Origin: Baylisascaris procyonis
Taxonomy: Eukaryota > Nematoda > Chromadorea > Rhabditida > Ascarididae
Length of the DNA: 64,000 bases
Reading direction: 5' to 3'
NCBI GenBank assembly: GCA_037389465.1
Contig: JAZARR010000008.1
Coordinates: 2,667,501-2,731,500 of the forward strand
In this document: positions 1 to 14,600 of the stretch, piece by piece
How positions within the stretch are numbered: the stretch's first letter is position 1
Layout: every line of letters begins with the position of its first letter
Position numbers and translations under genes: made by a program
Notes under the pieces: generated by a model
What the model was told of the DNA's origin: nothing
The model's database searches: none
Seen by the model: only the letters and a program-made list of their open reading frames with translations

Positions 1-3000
1 CTGGGATACCTATAGGGCGAATAATCATTTCTAGAATAATTAAATCGGCCAATTTTTATCGTTCTCAAAAATTGTTAGTTCTTTTTTTCAACGCATTATT
101 TGTGGAATATAATTTTTTTAGCTATTAAAATAGACCTCATATGGATATAGATAAGTTGGAACTTATGAATAGTGAAACATTTATTAAGTCAAACTTGGAC
201 TCGTTGATGATTGAGCCGTTGCAATTGAGGACAACCGATATGATTGCTCGAAACGAGAGGATGAGCTGTGCGCAAATAGTTCACAATCACAGAGCAATTT
301 GATGACATCCATTCGCTCATCAACAATACATAATCGTAGCGCATGCCCATGCACAATAATTTTTGCGATGCACATCGAAACTCTTCATCCTTATTCATGC
401 AATTCATTCATTCATTCGACCGGTCGGTCAATCTACCATCTCTCTCGCAATAAACTTGACGCCGCTAGTTTAACTTTCTTTGGGAACCTCGCACGCGTTT
501 CCCAGTCTTTGCTAATCCGGGCATTCGGCTTCATTGGTTAACTGAACCGGTCGGTGTCGTCCTTTCACCACCCAGTCTCCTTAGAACTTATATCTATACA
601 TATATGTCTATCTGCCCGGACTCACAGTTGCAGGATTTAATGGCATAAAATATACGGTAGATCGAACTTGTTTCCCATCCTGACATTGATCTTGAAGTTT
701 CAAAAAAAAACGTACATTTAAATGTACCAAAATATTGCATCATTTTCGAGATATTATTTTATATATTTATTACTCACCAGTAACCTATAAAACTGGTTGA
801 TTGGAACGGCGAAATGCAATAGCGCGTATTATGCCCACTGTTTCGGCACGCGCCTTCACTTATCTTACAAGCAAATCAAACGAGTTTCCAGCAGCGTAAA
901 TAAATCAAGCCATCCCCTCCAAAAAAACACCTTTGAGGCTCTCTTAGACAGTTTCTGCTGTTTTCTGGATACTATCCTTCTTTGAAAACTATGGTATTCT
1001 ACAGTCAGTATTACTAAGAAAACTTAGAAGAAGGAATACTGTAGATAGAAATAAAAACCATTACAGTATATTTTTATGACATTAATTGTTATTTGCAGTG
1101 AAGTTAGATGCTATTGTACCCTATGAAACGAGTGGATACACAGCCGATTCACTTGCTAGCCGTTCATCGTTGATCGTTCATCGAAAGATATGCGGTAAAG
1201 AGTCGACGACAGATATTTGCCCACAAGAATTCAACAGTTTTCTTTATAGACGGTTTCATCATGGTTCTTCTAGCGCTTAAATAATAGTGAATCACTAGAT
1301 TGACCGATATCAACTCATCAAATGAGTGCGACTCTTGTGGGAATATTTAACAAATTGTTGCAGATTTCATGGTCATTTACGTTTACATTTTCGAACGCTC
1401 TTATTCGATGTGATTCATTAATTTTTTTTTCTACGGCAAAAACCGAACAATTCCCTTAAAATAATTCCATTCCATTTTTTTATACTTTATGATTTAAATT
1501 GAAGGGTTTTTTTAAATGACGCCAATGTGATCGATCTTGCCTTATCTCGATATCAGGCAACCCACTATTAGAATTTTTCGATCTTGCATTGATGATGACC
1601 GCGTGGAGTGATTCTTCCAGCTAATAAGGTAGTAATGAAGTTGTAGAAGAGTTAACCTGTAACGGCATCTACCTGTTCATGAAGAAATTTTCTCATCATT
1701 GTTTGAACGAAAAGAAACAACAATTTATTTTAGAAGTTTTTCAACAAGCAGGTCAACAATAGCATTTTTTTGCACTTTTCTTTTTTCGATTAGATGCACC
1801 TATGCATGATTAGTGTTCACATTATTCACTTCACTTCGATCATATGTTGTGTTATCAAAATTGTTTACTTAATTCAACGATTGCAAAACAACACGTAAAC
1901 AATCACTGCCACCATTTCAATGAATACACACCTGTACAAATAGAGGTAAATGAAACGATGCAACAATGTGAGATCTTTAAAAAAAAATATTTCTTTTGTG
2001 TCATACTTTATCCTTCACCATTCTTCTAAAGATTTTGTGCTGCAATGAATGGATGTTAGCACTTGCGAGTCTCGACACGAAAGCACGTTTCCATTCCTTT
2101 GCATATCACTTTCAGCGCTCTATCCTCGTCTTCAATTTTTTGATTACATTTTGCAGTGTATATCAATGAGTACATACATAACACAAATAACGAAAAATTA
2201 ACACATTACATTCCCCATTAATCGATATCTTTTCTCAACAATTTCCCTCTCTTTTGCGTAAAAAAATTTCTTATTTCAAAATCATTGCACTTCTCTAAAG
2301 TTTGTGCATTACATGCGATGACGTAAAATGATGTCACAACACAATAACAACAAAAACAAAAGCAAAACAAACATAAATCCGTCTCTTTCTATCTTTTTCG
2401 TCAGCCCAAAACACTCCTTTCAGTAAACTTTCCATAAGCTATCAGACATCTGTATGATAGCCAGAAGCACATCCATCATGATTTACTTAACAACATCAGA
2501 AGCACAACAACACAAAATACATGACACAGACGACTTGTATTGCAAAGACCTCGCTGCAAGGAAACATTCCTAATAGACCTTTTTAACTAGACCCACTAGT
2601 TCAACTCTTCCCCTTCCCTTCACCGATTCGTATACTAGTAAGTCAATAATTACTGATTTTACGATCCTTGGATTAGGAATAGATGCACGTAGGCCAAATA
2701 GGCTCTAAAATAGGCCATCATTTAAGCTGAATATAGTAATGAAACTATGGAAAAAAAGGCTGATATCAAGTAAACGAAATGATTCTGGAAGCGAAAGGAC
2801 AAGCAATAAATGTTATCAACAAGGGACGTCGCAAACATTCGCAACAATCCTGTCCGTTTTCTTGATTGAGATTGAAGAAGTGGTGAGGTCTTTCTGGTGT
2901 TATAAAGTGATCATAGAAGTGGAAGAAATGGAAAAAACACGAGTTTTGGGAGATTAAAACCAAAAAAGTTAGAAGCTAAACTCGAATGCCACCTTCATCT

Positions 3001-4515
3001 CCTTCTGGATGATAGCTTAAGCCCCATCTCTATCTTCTTTTGACGAAAGCTCGACTTCCATCCCTCCTTCTTCGGGATGAGAGCTCCAGTCTCATCTTCA
3101 TCTCTTTTTTTTCTATGAGCTTAGGGACCAGAGCGTATTCGTAACAAAGAATGATAAAAAATAAGGAGCACTAAGCATGAATGAAAAAATGAATCCAAAT
3201 CCCTTAAGAAACCACGAATAAGAGAACAATATGATGTAGAGCTTAGCAGGCTTTGCCTATTGGGAGTAGCAAAAGTAAAGTGGAAGGGCGCTGAAATTTA
3301 TGCAAATTTTTTCATCAAACGGGAATGGAATTGCATATCCGACCGTACAAACCATAAACGGAATTTTAAATCAACCTTCAACTCACAATAACGCATAACA
3401 GCGTGAACCAAAGCTATGATCTCACACTTTAAAAAGGCTGTTTCATCCTAATATGGTGGGAATACTATCATTATCCAGATAGAAGTATTAACATATCGCA
3501 AAACGAAAGCCATAAAACCCCCACTCCCCTCTTATGGTGATCTAATCAACTTATCAATAATTTTTTCGCACAGAAATATTCCTATTTATTTCGAGCAATA
3601 TTTAAAACCCACTATAAAATCACCTCACTTGGCAATGAATGTTTTGTTGAAGATTTGTGGCACATTTGTTCATCAGTAGCATGTATCTGAAATCGGATAG
3701 CTTCTGCTTGGCACTCGAGAATTCACGCGTTTTTTTCATTCGTTAGCGTGTATTCCATAGTGTCAAACAAGAAGTGCATCCGGTTGTCATAGTAACATAT
3801 GATTCAATAAAAATTATGTGATACACTTTCACCTCACCTGGCACAGCTACCAGCACTCCTAACAGATTAAATCGAACCGATATCAATACGGAGCGATCAT
3901 ATAAATCTGAGTTGATACGATCATAGCACCATATCGGATTTGCACGCATGCTGCCTCGTTCCATTCCATATGCTCATCATTCCTCGTCGCTCGGAAGCCA
4001 CAGATTCTGGAATATCCGTCATCGATTCATTCAAATACGCAGTCAAAGCTCTCATCCATTATAAATCCGAAATTTCGCAGCACTTATAAATGAATTCTTA
4101 TGCAAATTTTCTTCTGCTTTGAAAATAAGTAATGTATTTTTATTATATCTGTTTTTATTAATAAAATATTTTTTACTCTTCCTGTAAACAATCTCATTCT
4201 AAATATGACAATTGAAAATGTTTGCATAATTTTTATCCGTCGTTTATAAATTATAAAACGTCCATACATTTGAAGCAATTCTTCAGTTTAAATTAGCGTA
4301 ACGACTTGCATATCTACTACGTATTACCTTGACATTAACCTGCATATTATGGAAACGCTTACAATAAACTTTCGTGAAATGAGTGCAAAACTTTAATAAC
4401 AATAAGTCTCAGGACCATCTACAACATATTGGATCACGATGGTCATGTTTCTGCTACCAATTAATATGTCCCATACATAATTCAAGTTCAAATATTCTCA
4501 ATTCGGGATAAAACA
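1..4515. other. Intergenic, no gene recognised
   Basis: I found no open frame with recognisable protein similarity or a consistent exon chain on either strand. The longest frames are 60-80 codons, lack splice context and read as noise. The 3' UTR of the minus-strand WDR82 gene must lie at the right end. A possible poly(A) signal for it (AATAAA on the minus strand) is at 4154-4159. An upstream exon or regulatory region of a gene left of the window cannot be excluded. Confidence 0.6.
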
Positions 4516-7500
4516 TTACAAACGTACCAATGTTGTACAGGCCGTAGCTAACATAAAAAAGCGTGGATTGAAGAGCACTTTCTGGATCAACGGTGAATGC
4601 CCTGAGGCAAGTCGTGCCACCTTTTGTCCTGTGACAGCTGACCATACGACGATATGGCTATCGGTCGAGCCACTAAAGATATATTGCGCATCGGCCGAAA
4701 ACGTCGCATCTAATTCAATCCCTTTGCTGTTCTCATGACCTTCAAACGCTTTTATTATCAATACAGCAACTATTCTTTTGTGTTATCCTCCCAAAGGTTT
4801 TGTGCTGTAAAAGATGGCATTAACCAACAATAAAGCATGTTATGCTCTTTTCATATTATACATCTAACAATCCATCTAATAGTTCCCAAACATTCCATAC
4901 CTTAATAAATACTCCCTCCTCTTTGGTTTATAGGGTTTAGTTTTAAAATAAAACCTTCAAAGATATTCTCTACTCACATCCCAACATAGGACCTTTTATT
5001 GTAGCCACAACTCATCATGATTCTGGCCGATCATCTGCTCTTCACTTACAAAACCAATTGAGTTTTTTTTTGACAAAATGCTTTAAAAATTTCATTCAAA
5101 ACGCAATCGAAGGATTTCAAACACCCTAAACATAAAACAGGCAAAATTCAACATAAACGAACCTCTAAGTATGTGGATCATTGTTCCTTTGAAGGCGTCG
5201 AGAAGGGTAATCGCTGCACCGTTCGTCGTAAGCATTATCATTTTACCATCGGGAGAGAATTTTAAACCAGTCCAATCGCCTTCTTTCAAATCGCTTTCCA
5301 CTTTGAATGTCACAAATGGACCCTGAATTTTGATACTCTCAAAATTGCCATTTTATTCAGCCGAAAGAGTTGTTTTTCACTAATTCCAAACTAGGCAAAT
5401 TCTTCACTTACATAACTTCATTGTTGATTAGTAAAGTTCTTTTCACCTTCCAAATTTCAAATGGTCTTTATATTCAAAGTCGTATATTTCGGAACTATCT
5501 TTGGTTCCCCATATTCTCAAGACTCCCGTATTGAAGTATTCTCAGATGAGGCCCTCTATTGCAAAAAAATATTCTATCCCTACATGGTAGTCTCTATTGT
5601 ACTGTCATAAGTCTTCGTTCCCCTCTAACTCCTCCTCCTTTTTATGCAAAATGGTTCGATTAAATCAAGTCCTGATCCAGGTTCCTGATTTAATCCCGAC
5701 CTTAAACGAAATTCGAGTTAAAAGATAAGTCGACATAAGCATTGAAGTAAAAATATGAAAATTCAATTAAGCAGTAAAAGTGAGAGAGGATCAAGTTGTC
5801 AATTATATCCAACAATTAGAGTACAACGTGGATGAGCCGAAAGTAAAGAGCAATGAAAAACATCACAACGTATGGCCGAATAAAGTAGAAAGAAGATCGA
5901 GGAAGGAAGAAATGCAGCTTTTGTATATCTACGTCTATATGTGATAATCTTTGCTCCTTGTTGATGTTCTCGGGTGGTATTTCCTTATAAAGCTCGTACA
6001 TGTTACCCAAAAACATAAGTTTCTGATTTGCACAAAGACGCTATCGACCAAATATATATGCGATGCGCACATTTGACACCGATTTGCAAAGCACAAAAAC
6101 GAATGAAGTTAGAACAATAGCAAAAAGAAAAACCTTGTCAAATGAGCGAAGATCGTATAACTTGATGGTATCGGAATTGATTCCCGCAGCGAAGATCAAT
6201 CCCTCAGGATCGAAGGCAGCCACTGGTCGTGATGGTACATGCATAAGACCCTGAAAGGCAGTAATCGATTATAAAGCATTGTATAACAAAATATAATACC
6301 TTTTACACCTTCATACTAGGCGTCTATTATTCCGAATTACGAAGCTATCTAGATATGCACCTAAATGAGAGAAATGATTTAAAAAGCAACAAGTGGACAA
6401 GAAAAAAAGTAGAAAAATCCTACCCAACATTCAACTTCCCAGGTTATAAACTTCCCTAAATTTCATATGGGGGCTCATTTGAAGGTGGAGCCTCAACTAA
6501 GAGGGAGCACTCTTTCAAGGCGATAACGTAATAACAAAGATTCCAAAAGAATTAGCTTTAACCAAAGAAAGACGAGAATCACCACAGTCATTATTTTGGA
6601 GTAGATCACAACTAAAGAAACATATTATAGGCAGTACGACTTGCGGTAAATAAAGAAAAGTGTCAAAGAGTTTGAATGGTCCTCTAGAGCTATCTTAGCT
6701 AACAATCACTAACATCAAAATTTAGACTCGGCGAATAAAAATAAAAAGGGACTATGATATGAACCTGGCAACTCTGCATGCGAAGATCCCAAAGACGAAT
6801 AGTCCGATCCAATGATCCAGATAGGAACATATCGTCCAACGGTGACATACTCAACGTTACCACTCTAAATGTTATCGGTTATAAAATACTCGATAATAAG
6901 CTAATGAATGCGATCGAATAAAAGAAAATGCCATTCAATCTATGATTTCCCCTCAAATACACAGAGAGCTTTATAAAACAGAATGTGTTAAGAGTAATAA
7001 ATGTAGAGTCGGTGTGGGGAAAAGGGGGTAAGCAAAGGGAAAGCGAAAACTTCAAATTTTCTGTTCTCAGAACCTTTCTCTGCAATCAGTGACCACAAAG
7101 CGTCCATCGCTCTCCTCTTTTCTTTTCCATACCCCCCCCCCCCCACCACCACCACCAAGAAACCATCAAACTTTGTCAACCACAGCTGTAAAAATAAATA
7201 AATAGTGCACTATGACCTCCTTTTCCTTATGGGCGAAAGCCAAAAAATTTTATAGAAATAATTAAGAAAAAGGTAACTTTTTCTGATGTCCAGGAAAATA
7301 TCGAATATATTTATTATCATGAAGAGATAAATAGCGAATAACATCTGAAAATGCAAATATTTAACCAAAAAAAAGTGTCATAAACCGATATAACGATTAA
7401 TCTCAATTCCGTTGAACGAACAACCAGCAGGATTACTTCATGATTATATCCCACTTTATTTACTCAAGTTTTCAAAAATGTCACTTCTTGCAAATAACTA

Positions 7501-8974
7501 TGAGGTATACAGCACCATGTATACAGCCCCCTTCCTTCATTAAGTCCTCAAGCCGCATTCTATAGTGAGAGTAGAAAAATTGTTGAAAACTCAAGTGAAT
7601 AAAGTAATCAATGCACACCGAAATAGATGAAGAAAACGCTATCAGCTGCCCCCTACCTTGTTTAAAAATCAACGCAGAAAGCCCCATCAGATCTTTAACA
7701 CTATATGTTGTGAAATTTATAAGCGAATTATGTCAAAAAACTAGTGACTCTCTAACCGATTATATGAATTTATTCACATTTATTCACTACAAAAATAAAA
7801 ATAAATCATTCATAAAAATTGAATCGAATGATTTTCCCAAATCGAAATGATATCAAGCAATTAAATGATAATAATTAACTTATAGTAACAATTAAAAGTA
7901 ACAATTAAATGAAGATTATAAAAAATAGGTTTAATTTATAATCAGGCAAAACCTGAATATCCCTCAGCCAAAAATCTATCTAAATTAATCGTAATAAACC
8001 CGACAAATGAAGAAAATTTTTGAAAAAGACGGGCGGGGATTTATTTTCAGCAAGATCACATTGAGTTCGCACATAGTCCAAAAAAAACAAAAAAAACGCT
8101 AATGCTCCGAAAACCTCAAGAAAAAAATAAATAAATAAAGTCGACTATTCTCATCATTATCACTGTCGAATCAATTGCTTTACTATTCTCAAAAAATTCT
8201 TAATTAAGTAAACATTTTTTGAATTTAATTTTTGCATTTCCGATTGTTTTTTTTTTCGAATGATATAAGAAGAAGAAAAGAATAAATATTCTTACACTGC
8301 TATAGGAAAGTTAAAAAAAAAAGGCGAATAAAATCTAACTGATATTAAAAAATATTTTGATTGAAAATAGCAAAAATTTAAAACTGACCATCTACCTTCG
8401 TCGAACAATGTATCGCATTAGAGGTGTTATGTGCAAATTGTATCAAATCCACTCCATATTTTTTGCTGTTTACCTATTAAATACAAAATAATATAATTGA
8501 ATAAAAATTAATGAATGAATTATCTAAAAATTATCTCGACGATAAACCGTGCAAAAAAAAAAATAGAATAAAATAATGACGATTGCTCACATCCAGAGTA
8601 TTCAGGAAAAATAAAAAATTTAAAAAAAAAAACGGCAAAAATTTCAAGCAAAATTTTTTCCAAAAACTTTTCAATAAATCATTATAATTTTATCGATATC
8701 ATTTATATAGAAGACCCCTTACCTACCACTGGAAAAAATTCTTGGTGTGGTGATAAAGGGAATAAATTTTGAAGTTATTTGATGATATAAATAAAAAATA
8801 ATTAAATGAATATCCACTTAAATAGTTCGTTACTAGACGATCAGTGCGTAAAGCTTACCGATCGACTCTTTTGCCCTGTACTACAATCATACATGACAAT
8901 TGAATCATCATCCGACGATGAGATCATTTGTAAGCCATCAGCGCTGAAGTCTAAACTGTTGATCCTTGCCTGCA

Positions 8975-9005
<31 letters not shown>

Positions 9006-9961
9006 ACTCCATATATCAATGTAAATTAGATTGAAAGCTTCTTTTAGAAAAATTGCTTGATTCCAATTAAAACCCATTTTTGTCGTATTGAAAGTTGCAA
9101 TGAAATATTTGTTGCAGCCGTATATTCGTCGAGCCTCATCCACCAAATGCGACTAATTTATCGTATAAACTTTCAATTAAACCATGGATCCACCTGAAGC
9201 GAAAATCCCCTACCTCCCCCTCTTTCCTAATTCAATGCTTCACCATAGATGTACCAATAAATACGGATATGTATATAGAAGGGTTTTTTTTTGTGATTAT
9301 GCAAGAGAATGTATAAAAATGTATATGCCGCAAAAATTCCATCTTTCACAATGAATATATCTGCAGCAACAAACCCTATATTCTAGAGGATCCTTTGTGC
9401 TACGGTGAACGGTGCTCCCTTCCCGACCCGCCCCAAATGGCAACGTTTAACGGCATGCTTAAAGCTTGAAACAATGCGTAATAAAACCAAAAAAAAAAAG
9501 ATATACATGACGGAGAAAATACTTTGGCAACAAAAACGATTGCCAACAACATATTTCCGTCATCCAAAAAAAAAAAAAAAAAACATTTTCCGCATAAGCA
9601 GCGGCAATAAAAATTTTGATCTACCACTACGCAACAACGCCCGACTCGCAAGAGCGCCGTTTCAATTCATCGAACACTGTGAATTGAAATCCCGCAAGTG
9701 GATAAGCTCGATATACTTTGACTGTTTAACAGCAGTGCTGACTTGGTTTTAATAGGCCTAAAGGGTTTTATTGGTGAAACTGCTAAAAATGGCTGTAACA
9801 GTAGTGATCAACTAGATTTTCAGCCATGGTAAACTACACCTTGAAGGTTCTACATAGATGAAACAATAAAGCGGCATAAATTCAATAAGCACGAATACCT
9901 GATTGTCGGAAAAGCTTTTTGCAGGTCTCATACTTGAAATTGTTTTGTCGCTTGTTTTCAT
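4516..9961 (-). CDS. wdr-82: WDR82 / Swd2-like WD40 protein (COMPASS subunit)
   Basis: Eight exons on the minus strand: 9961-9899, 8969-8859, 8473-8389, 7344-7278, 6864-6765, 6250-6134, 5322-5163, 4739-4516; 927 nt, 308 aa plus stop, against about 313 aa for human WDR82. It reads collinearly with WDR82 from MKTSDK to the last WD repeat. Visible hallmarks are [13 protein letters not shown] (exon 2), [17 protein letters not shown] (exon 4), [14 protein letters not shown] (exon 5), [14 protein letters not shown] and LYDLRSFDK (exon 6), and [16 protein letters not shown] (exon 7). The family forms a seven-bladed WD40 propeller in the nucleus. It recruits the SET1 H3K4 methyltransferase to Ser5-phosphorylated RNA polymerase II and also serves in PNUTS-PP1 termination complexes. 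The start ATG lies 29 nt after a strong acceptor-like AG. The C-terminus ends in TTLVRL; a GTACGT directly before this end could be a donor to a further exon. Exon 8 uses a GAAG acceptor. Confidence 0.95.
8976..9003. repeat. (AAAT)n microsatellite in wdr-82 intron 1
   Basis: About seven perfect AAAT units directly next to the 3' splice site of exon 2 (acceptor at 8970-8972). Confidence 0.9.
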
Positions 9962-9989
9962 TGTGTCGACTCCGTAATTCAAAGATGGA

Positions 9990-9993
9990 CCTG
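9990..9993 (-). promoter_or_regulatory. Probable trans-splice (SL) acceptor of wdr-82
   Basis: On the minus strand TTTTTTCAAAATTCAG ends at 9991, leaving a 29-nt leader (9990-9962) before the ATG at 9961. This is the usual arrangement of a nematode spliced-leader site. It could instead be the acceptor of a 5' UTR intron. Confidence 0.55.
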
Positions 9994-11679
9994 AATTTTG
10001 AAAAAATTAAGAAAAATTAAAAGAATTGATATTTAGTGCATTGGTGCAAACGCTTGATAAATTAATAATATACATAACACGATGATTTTACGGCGGAACT
10101 GGTATTAGCATGTAGCAACGCTTTTTGATGATCCAGAAGGGCATCAAACGAAGGAAAACTTCCCCAGTAAAAGGCCCCTCAACTGAGTTCAGCCCGGAAT
10201 GGTCGTAGCTAAAATTACGAATGGATGTGGAGCCAAGTTTTGACCAATGACCATATGGAGATGAAAAAACCAAATCCCAGACACTTTAAAAGCGATTGCG
10301 AGACTGGGAATAGTTCTAACCCACCTTCATATGGTCACAGTTTGAATACGGTACTTGCAGTGGTACCTGGCCACTCGGCCACATCTTTGCGTGTCATAAA
10401 ATCCCCAATGTGAAGTGAGGGATTATGGATATAAAGGTGCTTACGATAGCGAGTTTGTCTTTGAGAATAGATGAAGCATCTTCCTTCACTCTAAGCGCTC
10501 AGATATCACCAGGCGGAATTATAGCCTATGCCTTAAAACAACTTGTTGCAATTCGCCTGGACTTTATGCATTGAAAAAAACTTAAAAATGACAAAAATGT
10601 AGAGCAAATAGCCACACTGGCTGCGAACATCCGGCCAAGCCGCGTTCATTTTCGCACAAGGGTACGCAGCATTACCGTAATGTGCACGTTGTACGAGCTA
10701 TTGTGAAACGCGCAATACTGTATCATGGAAACGCATAAATTTATGGTATAAATATGGAACTTTTTTTTTTTTCAATCATTCACTGCAGGATACCGAATGA
10801 TGCTATTAGGCAAAGTTTCGACTCAATCGGGACACTGGAAGTAGTTTTTTTTGGATGTGTCCAGCTTCTCTGCAATCATGCCTTTAAGAAATTTGTGCGA
10901 TTTTCATAAAAAGCAATATGGGATGGGAGGGGGAGGGGGGGGAAGAATAAATATAGACTTCTTCAGGCTGGAAAGTTCTAAGCTTCATAGGTCAAATCGA
11001 AGGAAAGGAGACGTAGAAAGAACATGATATGCAGTCCTATCTCAATATAAATTTCCTGAAAGCAATGTTATGCTTATGCAACCTTCAAAGAAAGCAAAAA
11101 AGCGGTTTTTTTTTTTCTTCTCCAATGGCGATCTAATGCTGAACACTACGATTTTAGGCAACAAAATGAGATACACTATCACCAACGCTGAATCTGAGAT
11201 CATTATTTGCGTGATCCACGGGATTAGTTTACGTCCTTCAAAAATACACCTGAATATCCACCTCCTTTCTTCCTGATATCTGGTAAACCTCACGGATTTT
11301 TAGTGATAATCAAAAATCATCAAAACTTTCATGCCACTTTTCACTGCTCTATATTGCCTGTGAATGAACCGCTGTCTTTTTCTCTATTTCCGCATGTTTT
11401 GCTTACAATGGGTGAGAAGTTCTTTACCACTTCGACGTTATCAATGCTGGAATTTCACATCGTTCAGATTTAAATAGATTATTTATTGCAGCTTAAAATT
11501 TATTAGTCAGATCAAACTCTTTTGATGTCTATGTGATATTACAATTTGATCTATCTTTCCATTTGTTTTTTTTTTTTTCACTAATTTTTCGTCTTTCTTT
11601 GTTTTGAAATTTGGATTTATTAATTCTACTTATTTTATTTTAGGGTAAAGGGAATTTTTTTTTTTTTTTGCATTTGCAG
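9994..11679. promoter_or_regulatory. Divergent intergenic region between wdr-82 and the 516-aa gene
   Basis: About 1.7 kb separates the two 5' ends, which face away from each other, so both promoters should lie here and may be shared. Visible contents are a G-rich stretch at about 10922-10943, several poly-T or poly-A runs, and no coding frame I believe. If both mRNAs are trans-spliced, the true transcription starts lie further into this region than the acceptors at 9991 and 11679. Confidence 0.5.
10922..10943 (+). other. G-quadruplex-capable G-tract cluster
   Basis: Four G runs of 3, 3, 5 and 8 are separated by one or two bases on the plus strand. This meets the usual G3+N1-7 pattern. It sits in the divergent region between two genes. 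Confidence 0.6.
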
Positions 11680-11680
11680 A
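11678..11680 (+). promoter_or_regulatory. Probable trans-splice acceptor one base before the ATG
   Basis: A 15-base T run followed by GCATTTGCAG ends at 11679, leaving a 1-nt leader before the ATG at 11681. Such short leaders are typical of SL trans-spliced nematode mRNAs. A cis-spliced 5' UTR exon further upstream is the alternative. Confidence 0.55.
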
Positions 11681-14600
11681 ATGGTCAAAATAAATGAGCG
11701 CAATTGCTTTCTGGTGGCTTTGATACGTGACGAATTGGCAAATATTGGTAATGAATTGTTCGGGAATTCATCGACTGCAGCCAATGCTTGGAAGAGGATG
11801 GAAGAAGCTTTTTTAAGAAGAGGATGGAATATGTATAAACTAGGCCTGCGTAACGAATTTCGATTGGCAGTTCGCAACATTGAGGTTGGTTTCAAGCTAA
11901 TAATCTGTTGAACTCTGTTGAAATGATCCTCTCTTTTTTTTTTGCTTGTAATATCTAAGTTCACATTTGTTTTGCATTGGTGGACGCACTTCGCCAAAAT
12001 TCCATGAAATATTTCATTAAGAGATATGAATAATCCTTGGGATCCATCGCTTCTCCTATCATTTCCGTAGTTGTAATAACTTGATCGCATCTTTCGTCAA
12101 AAATTCTGTATATAAATAAATATTCTCATTGCAGATGGAAATATTTGAAGGATTTATGCTTATAATAAGAAAATATTTGAAACGGATATAGCTATACAAA
12201 GAAAGCAACAGATATTTTGATGAGGTTTTAAGCTTTATCTCAATGCACATAATGCACAGTACTCAATCTTGTGGTATTTATTCCTCATGTGTACTATTTG
12301 ATGATGTTCGAATCTCTGAAATATTCGTAATTATATCCAAATTTCCTGGGCATAGATCCGTGTTTGAATTTATTCTCTCTATATGATGTGATTATCATTT
12401 GCAGAATAAGAAGAAAGATGCATCTTGCAAGGGTAAATCTATCGTGCTGAATGATGTCGAGTTAGCAATTGAGGAAATGAATGAAATTTACAAGCAAAAT
12501 AAGAGAAATAACGACGCAGATGCGCTTGAACTAGCACTTGCCTTAGAGAAAAGGTGGAATGAATTATCAATAGCCAATCGAAAAACAACAACACGTATTT
12601 ATAAGGAAATAGCGGCTACTTTTTCTGAGAATAATCGCTGTTATGTTAGTAATTTGTCAATGGTTGCAGCGAGGGCTTTAACAAATGCCAAGGTTTGTTT
12701 TTTTCGTTGTATTACCTTATCCATAATTATACGATTAAACCTAGCAGTATGGTTTTGAGCTAGAGCCATATTCAAGTATATCCTTTGAGCACGCTGTGGA
12801 TGAAAGTATTTCATTGCTTCCTAGTTGTTAATATATGTCATATTCGTTGATTAGTGATGATGCCATTTCTCTAAGGAGCGTTTTCTTACCTTATTTTATG
12901 AATTTGTAATATCTGTCAACTGCTTTAATATCAGAGAAAACCTCTTTCAAAGAACGAATTTTCTTGGGAATTTCGTGCTGATTGTATTTTCAATTGCTCA
13001 AAGCTAAAGTGAAACGACCTACCATTAAATATAGGCGCTATGTTTTAAAGGTTTTAGAAATTAATATAAAACATCTGTTGTTGTTGTGAAATCATTTCAG
13101 ATTTTTTCTTTGTTTCATTTATCATGAGGGGAGTATTCGTGATGGATTTTCTCTAACGGATAACACGAGTTGAATGTAGTCTGAATTTTCCTTCTAATAT
13201 CTGTGATTGATTGAATACTGTGATTGAATATGGCTGTGATTGAATCATAATCAGCAAATGTAAAGAAACCGAAGTTCTATTGTTAAGTTTTTTCTGTGAA
13301 ATTTAACTGGCGAAAAAACAACATTGTTTAACTATTAGTATCACTTGTTGTTACTTGGAGTATGGTGAAAAGCAATATTTTCTTAGTTATTAGCGAGACT
13401 AACCATTCCTTATTTGTTATTTTTACAATTATAGTATGGGTTTGTTTAATTCGCTGCTCATTTAATACAATTTTTTTTTTTTTGTTTTCAGTTACATTAC
13501 GATCATTATTGTATTGGCACTTCTAGAAAGCCGTTTTCGAAGGCTGAACAAATATTTCTTCGATTACAAGGGATCACTATATCGGTGACAAGCGATGACC
13601 GTCAAAATTTGAATGGTTTATATTTGAAGCTACTATTTTCTAGTTTTATTTTTTTTTAAATATCTTCCAAAATTTCGCAAAAGGGAATTTCCTTTATAAA
13701 GTCTTAAATATTTCTCACAGTTTTGCTTTTTCGCGAGAAGATAACATAAAAAAAGATCAGAATTTAAGCGTTCAATGATGTTTAAGAACGTTTACGTAGT
13801 TGCTATCATTGGGAATTGAAGTGTTTCAAAGGAAGAAGAAACTCCTCATGTTAATAAACTTTGAAGGGGTCGAATCGTTTTCGCTGACGTTCGTCGATGA
13901 AGTTAAACGGTGTTTTGTATTATCGCTATTCATGTTGCAATAAGTTGATTTATCGCTTATTGCTACTTATAATCAGGAATGAATTCTTTCAGATGATTCA
14001 TCGAATAACGGTATTGTGACTAGAGCTCCACTAAGTTCACTTCAGAATTTGCATAATATTCGGTATGCATAACAATCGGGGTCTTTTTTAAATTAATTTT
14101 AAAAATATGGTTGTGTTTATATATGATAATATATCAAAAGCTGAATGCATTAATGAGAGATTCAGAAATTGTGGTCGCTCTTTTCGTTATGGAAATGTTT
14201 AAATTAGAATTAATACTTAATTAAAACTCCTGCGCTTCCTTCAATTCCATCTGTGATGTTCAGTGGCGAGTGTTTACTTACGTCAACTCTTTCTGTAGTA
14301 TATTGTTGTTATCCATATCTATATCATTTATCTTTAAAAGTGATCTCAAAGTACCCAAACGAACAGAAAGGCGATTTTTTTTTTTTTGCATAGATTGAAG
14401 GCGAGAAAAGAATCCTCTATTTCCAGAGAAAGACCTCTTCATTCTCTCCCGCATGGTGACCTTCCCACCTTCCCTTCCCTTCCCTTCCCTCCCCCCCCCC
14501 CCCCTCTCTACCTCAGTGTAACGACAAATTTCATATTCAATGTATCTCAGGTGTTTATTATTATTAGGCTGTAAAATGCAAATATTTTGAGATGTTTTCT

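Noticed and set aside
9405..9752. 115-codon plus-strand open frame
   Set aside because: It sits inside wdr-82 intron 1 on the opposite strand, is lysine-rich because of A runs, and resembles nothing.
11635..12090. 151-codon minus-strand open frame
   Set aside because: It lies antisense to exon 1 of the 516-aa gene, starts with a lysine tail from a T run, and has no similarity or splice partners.
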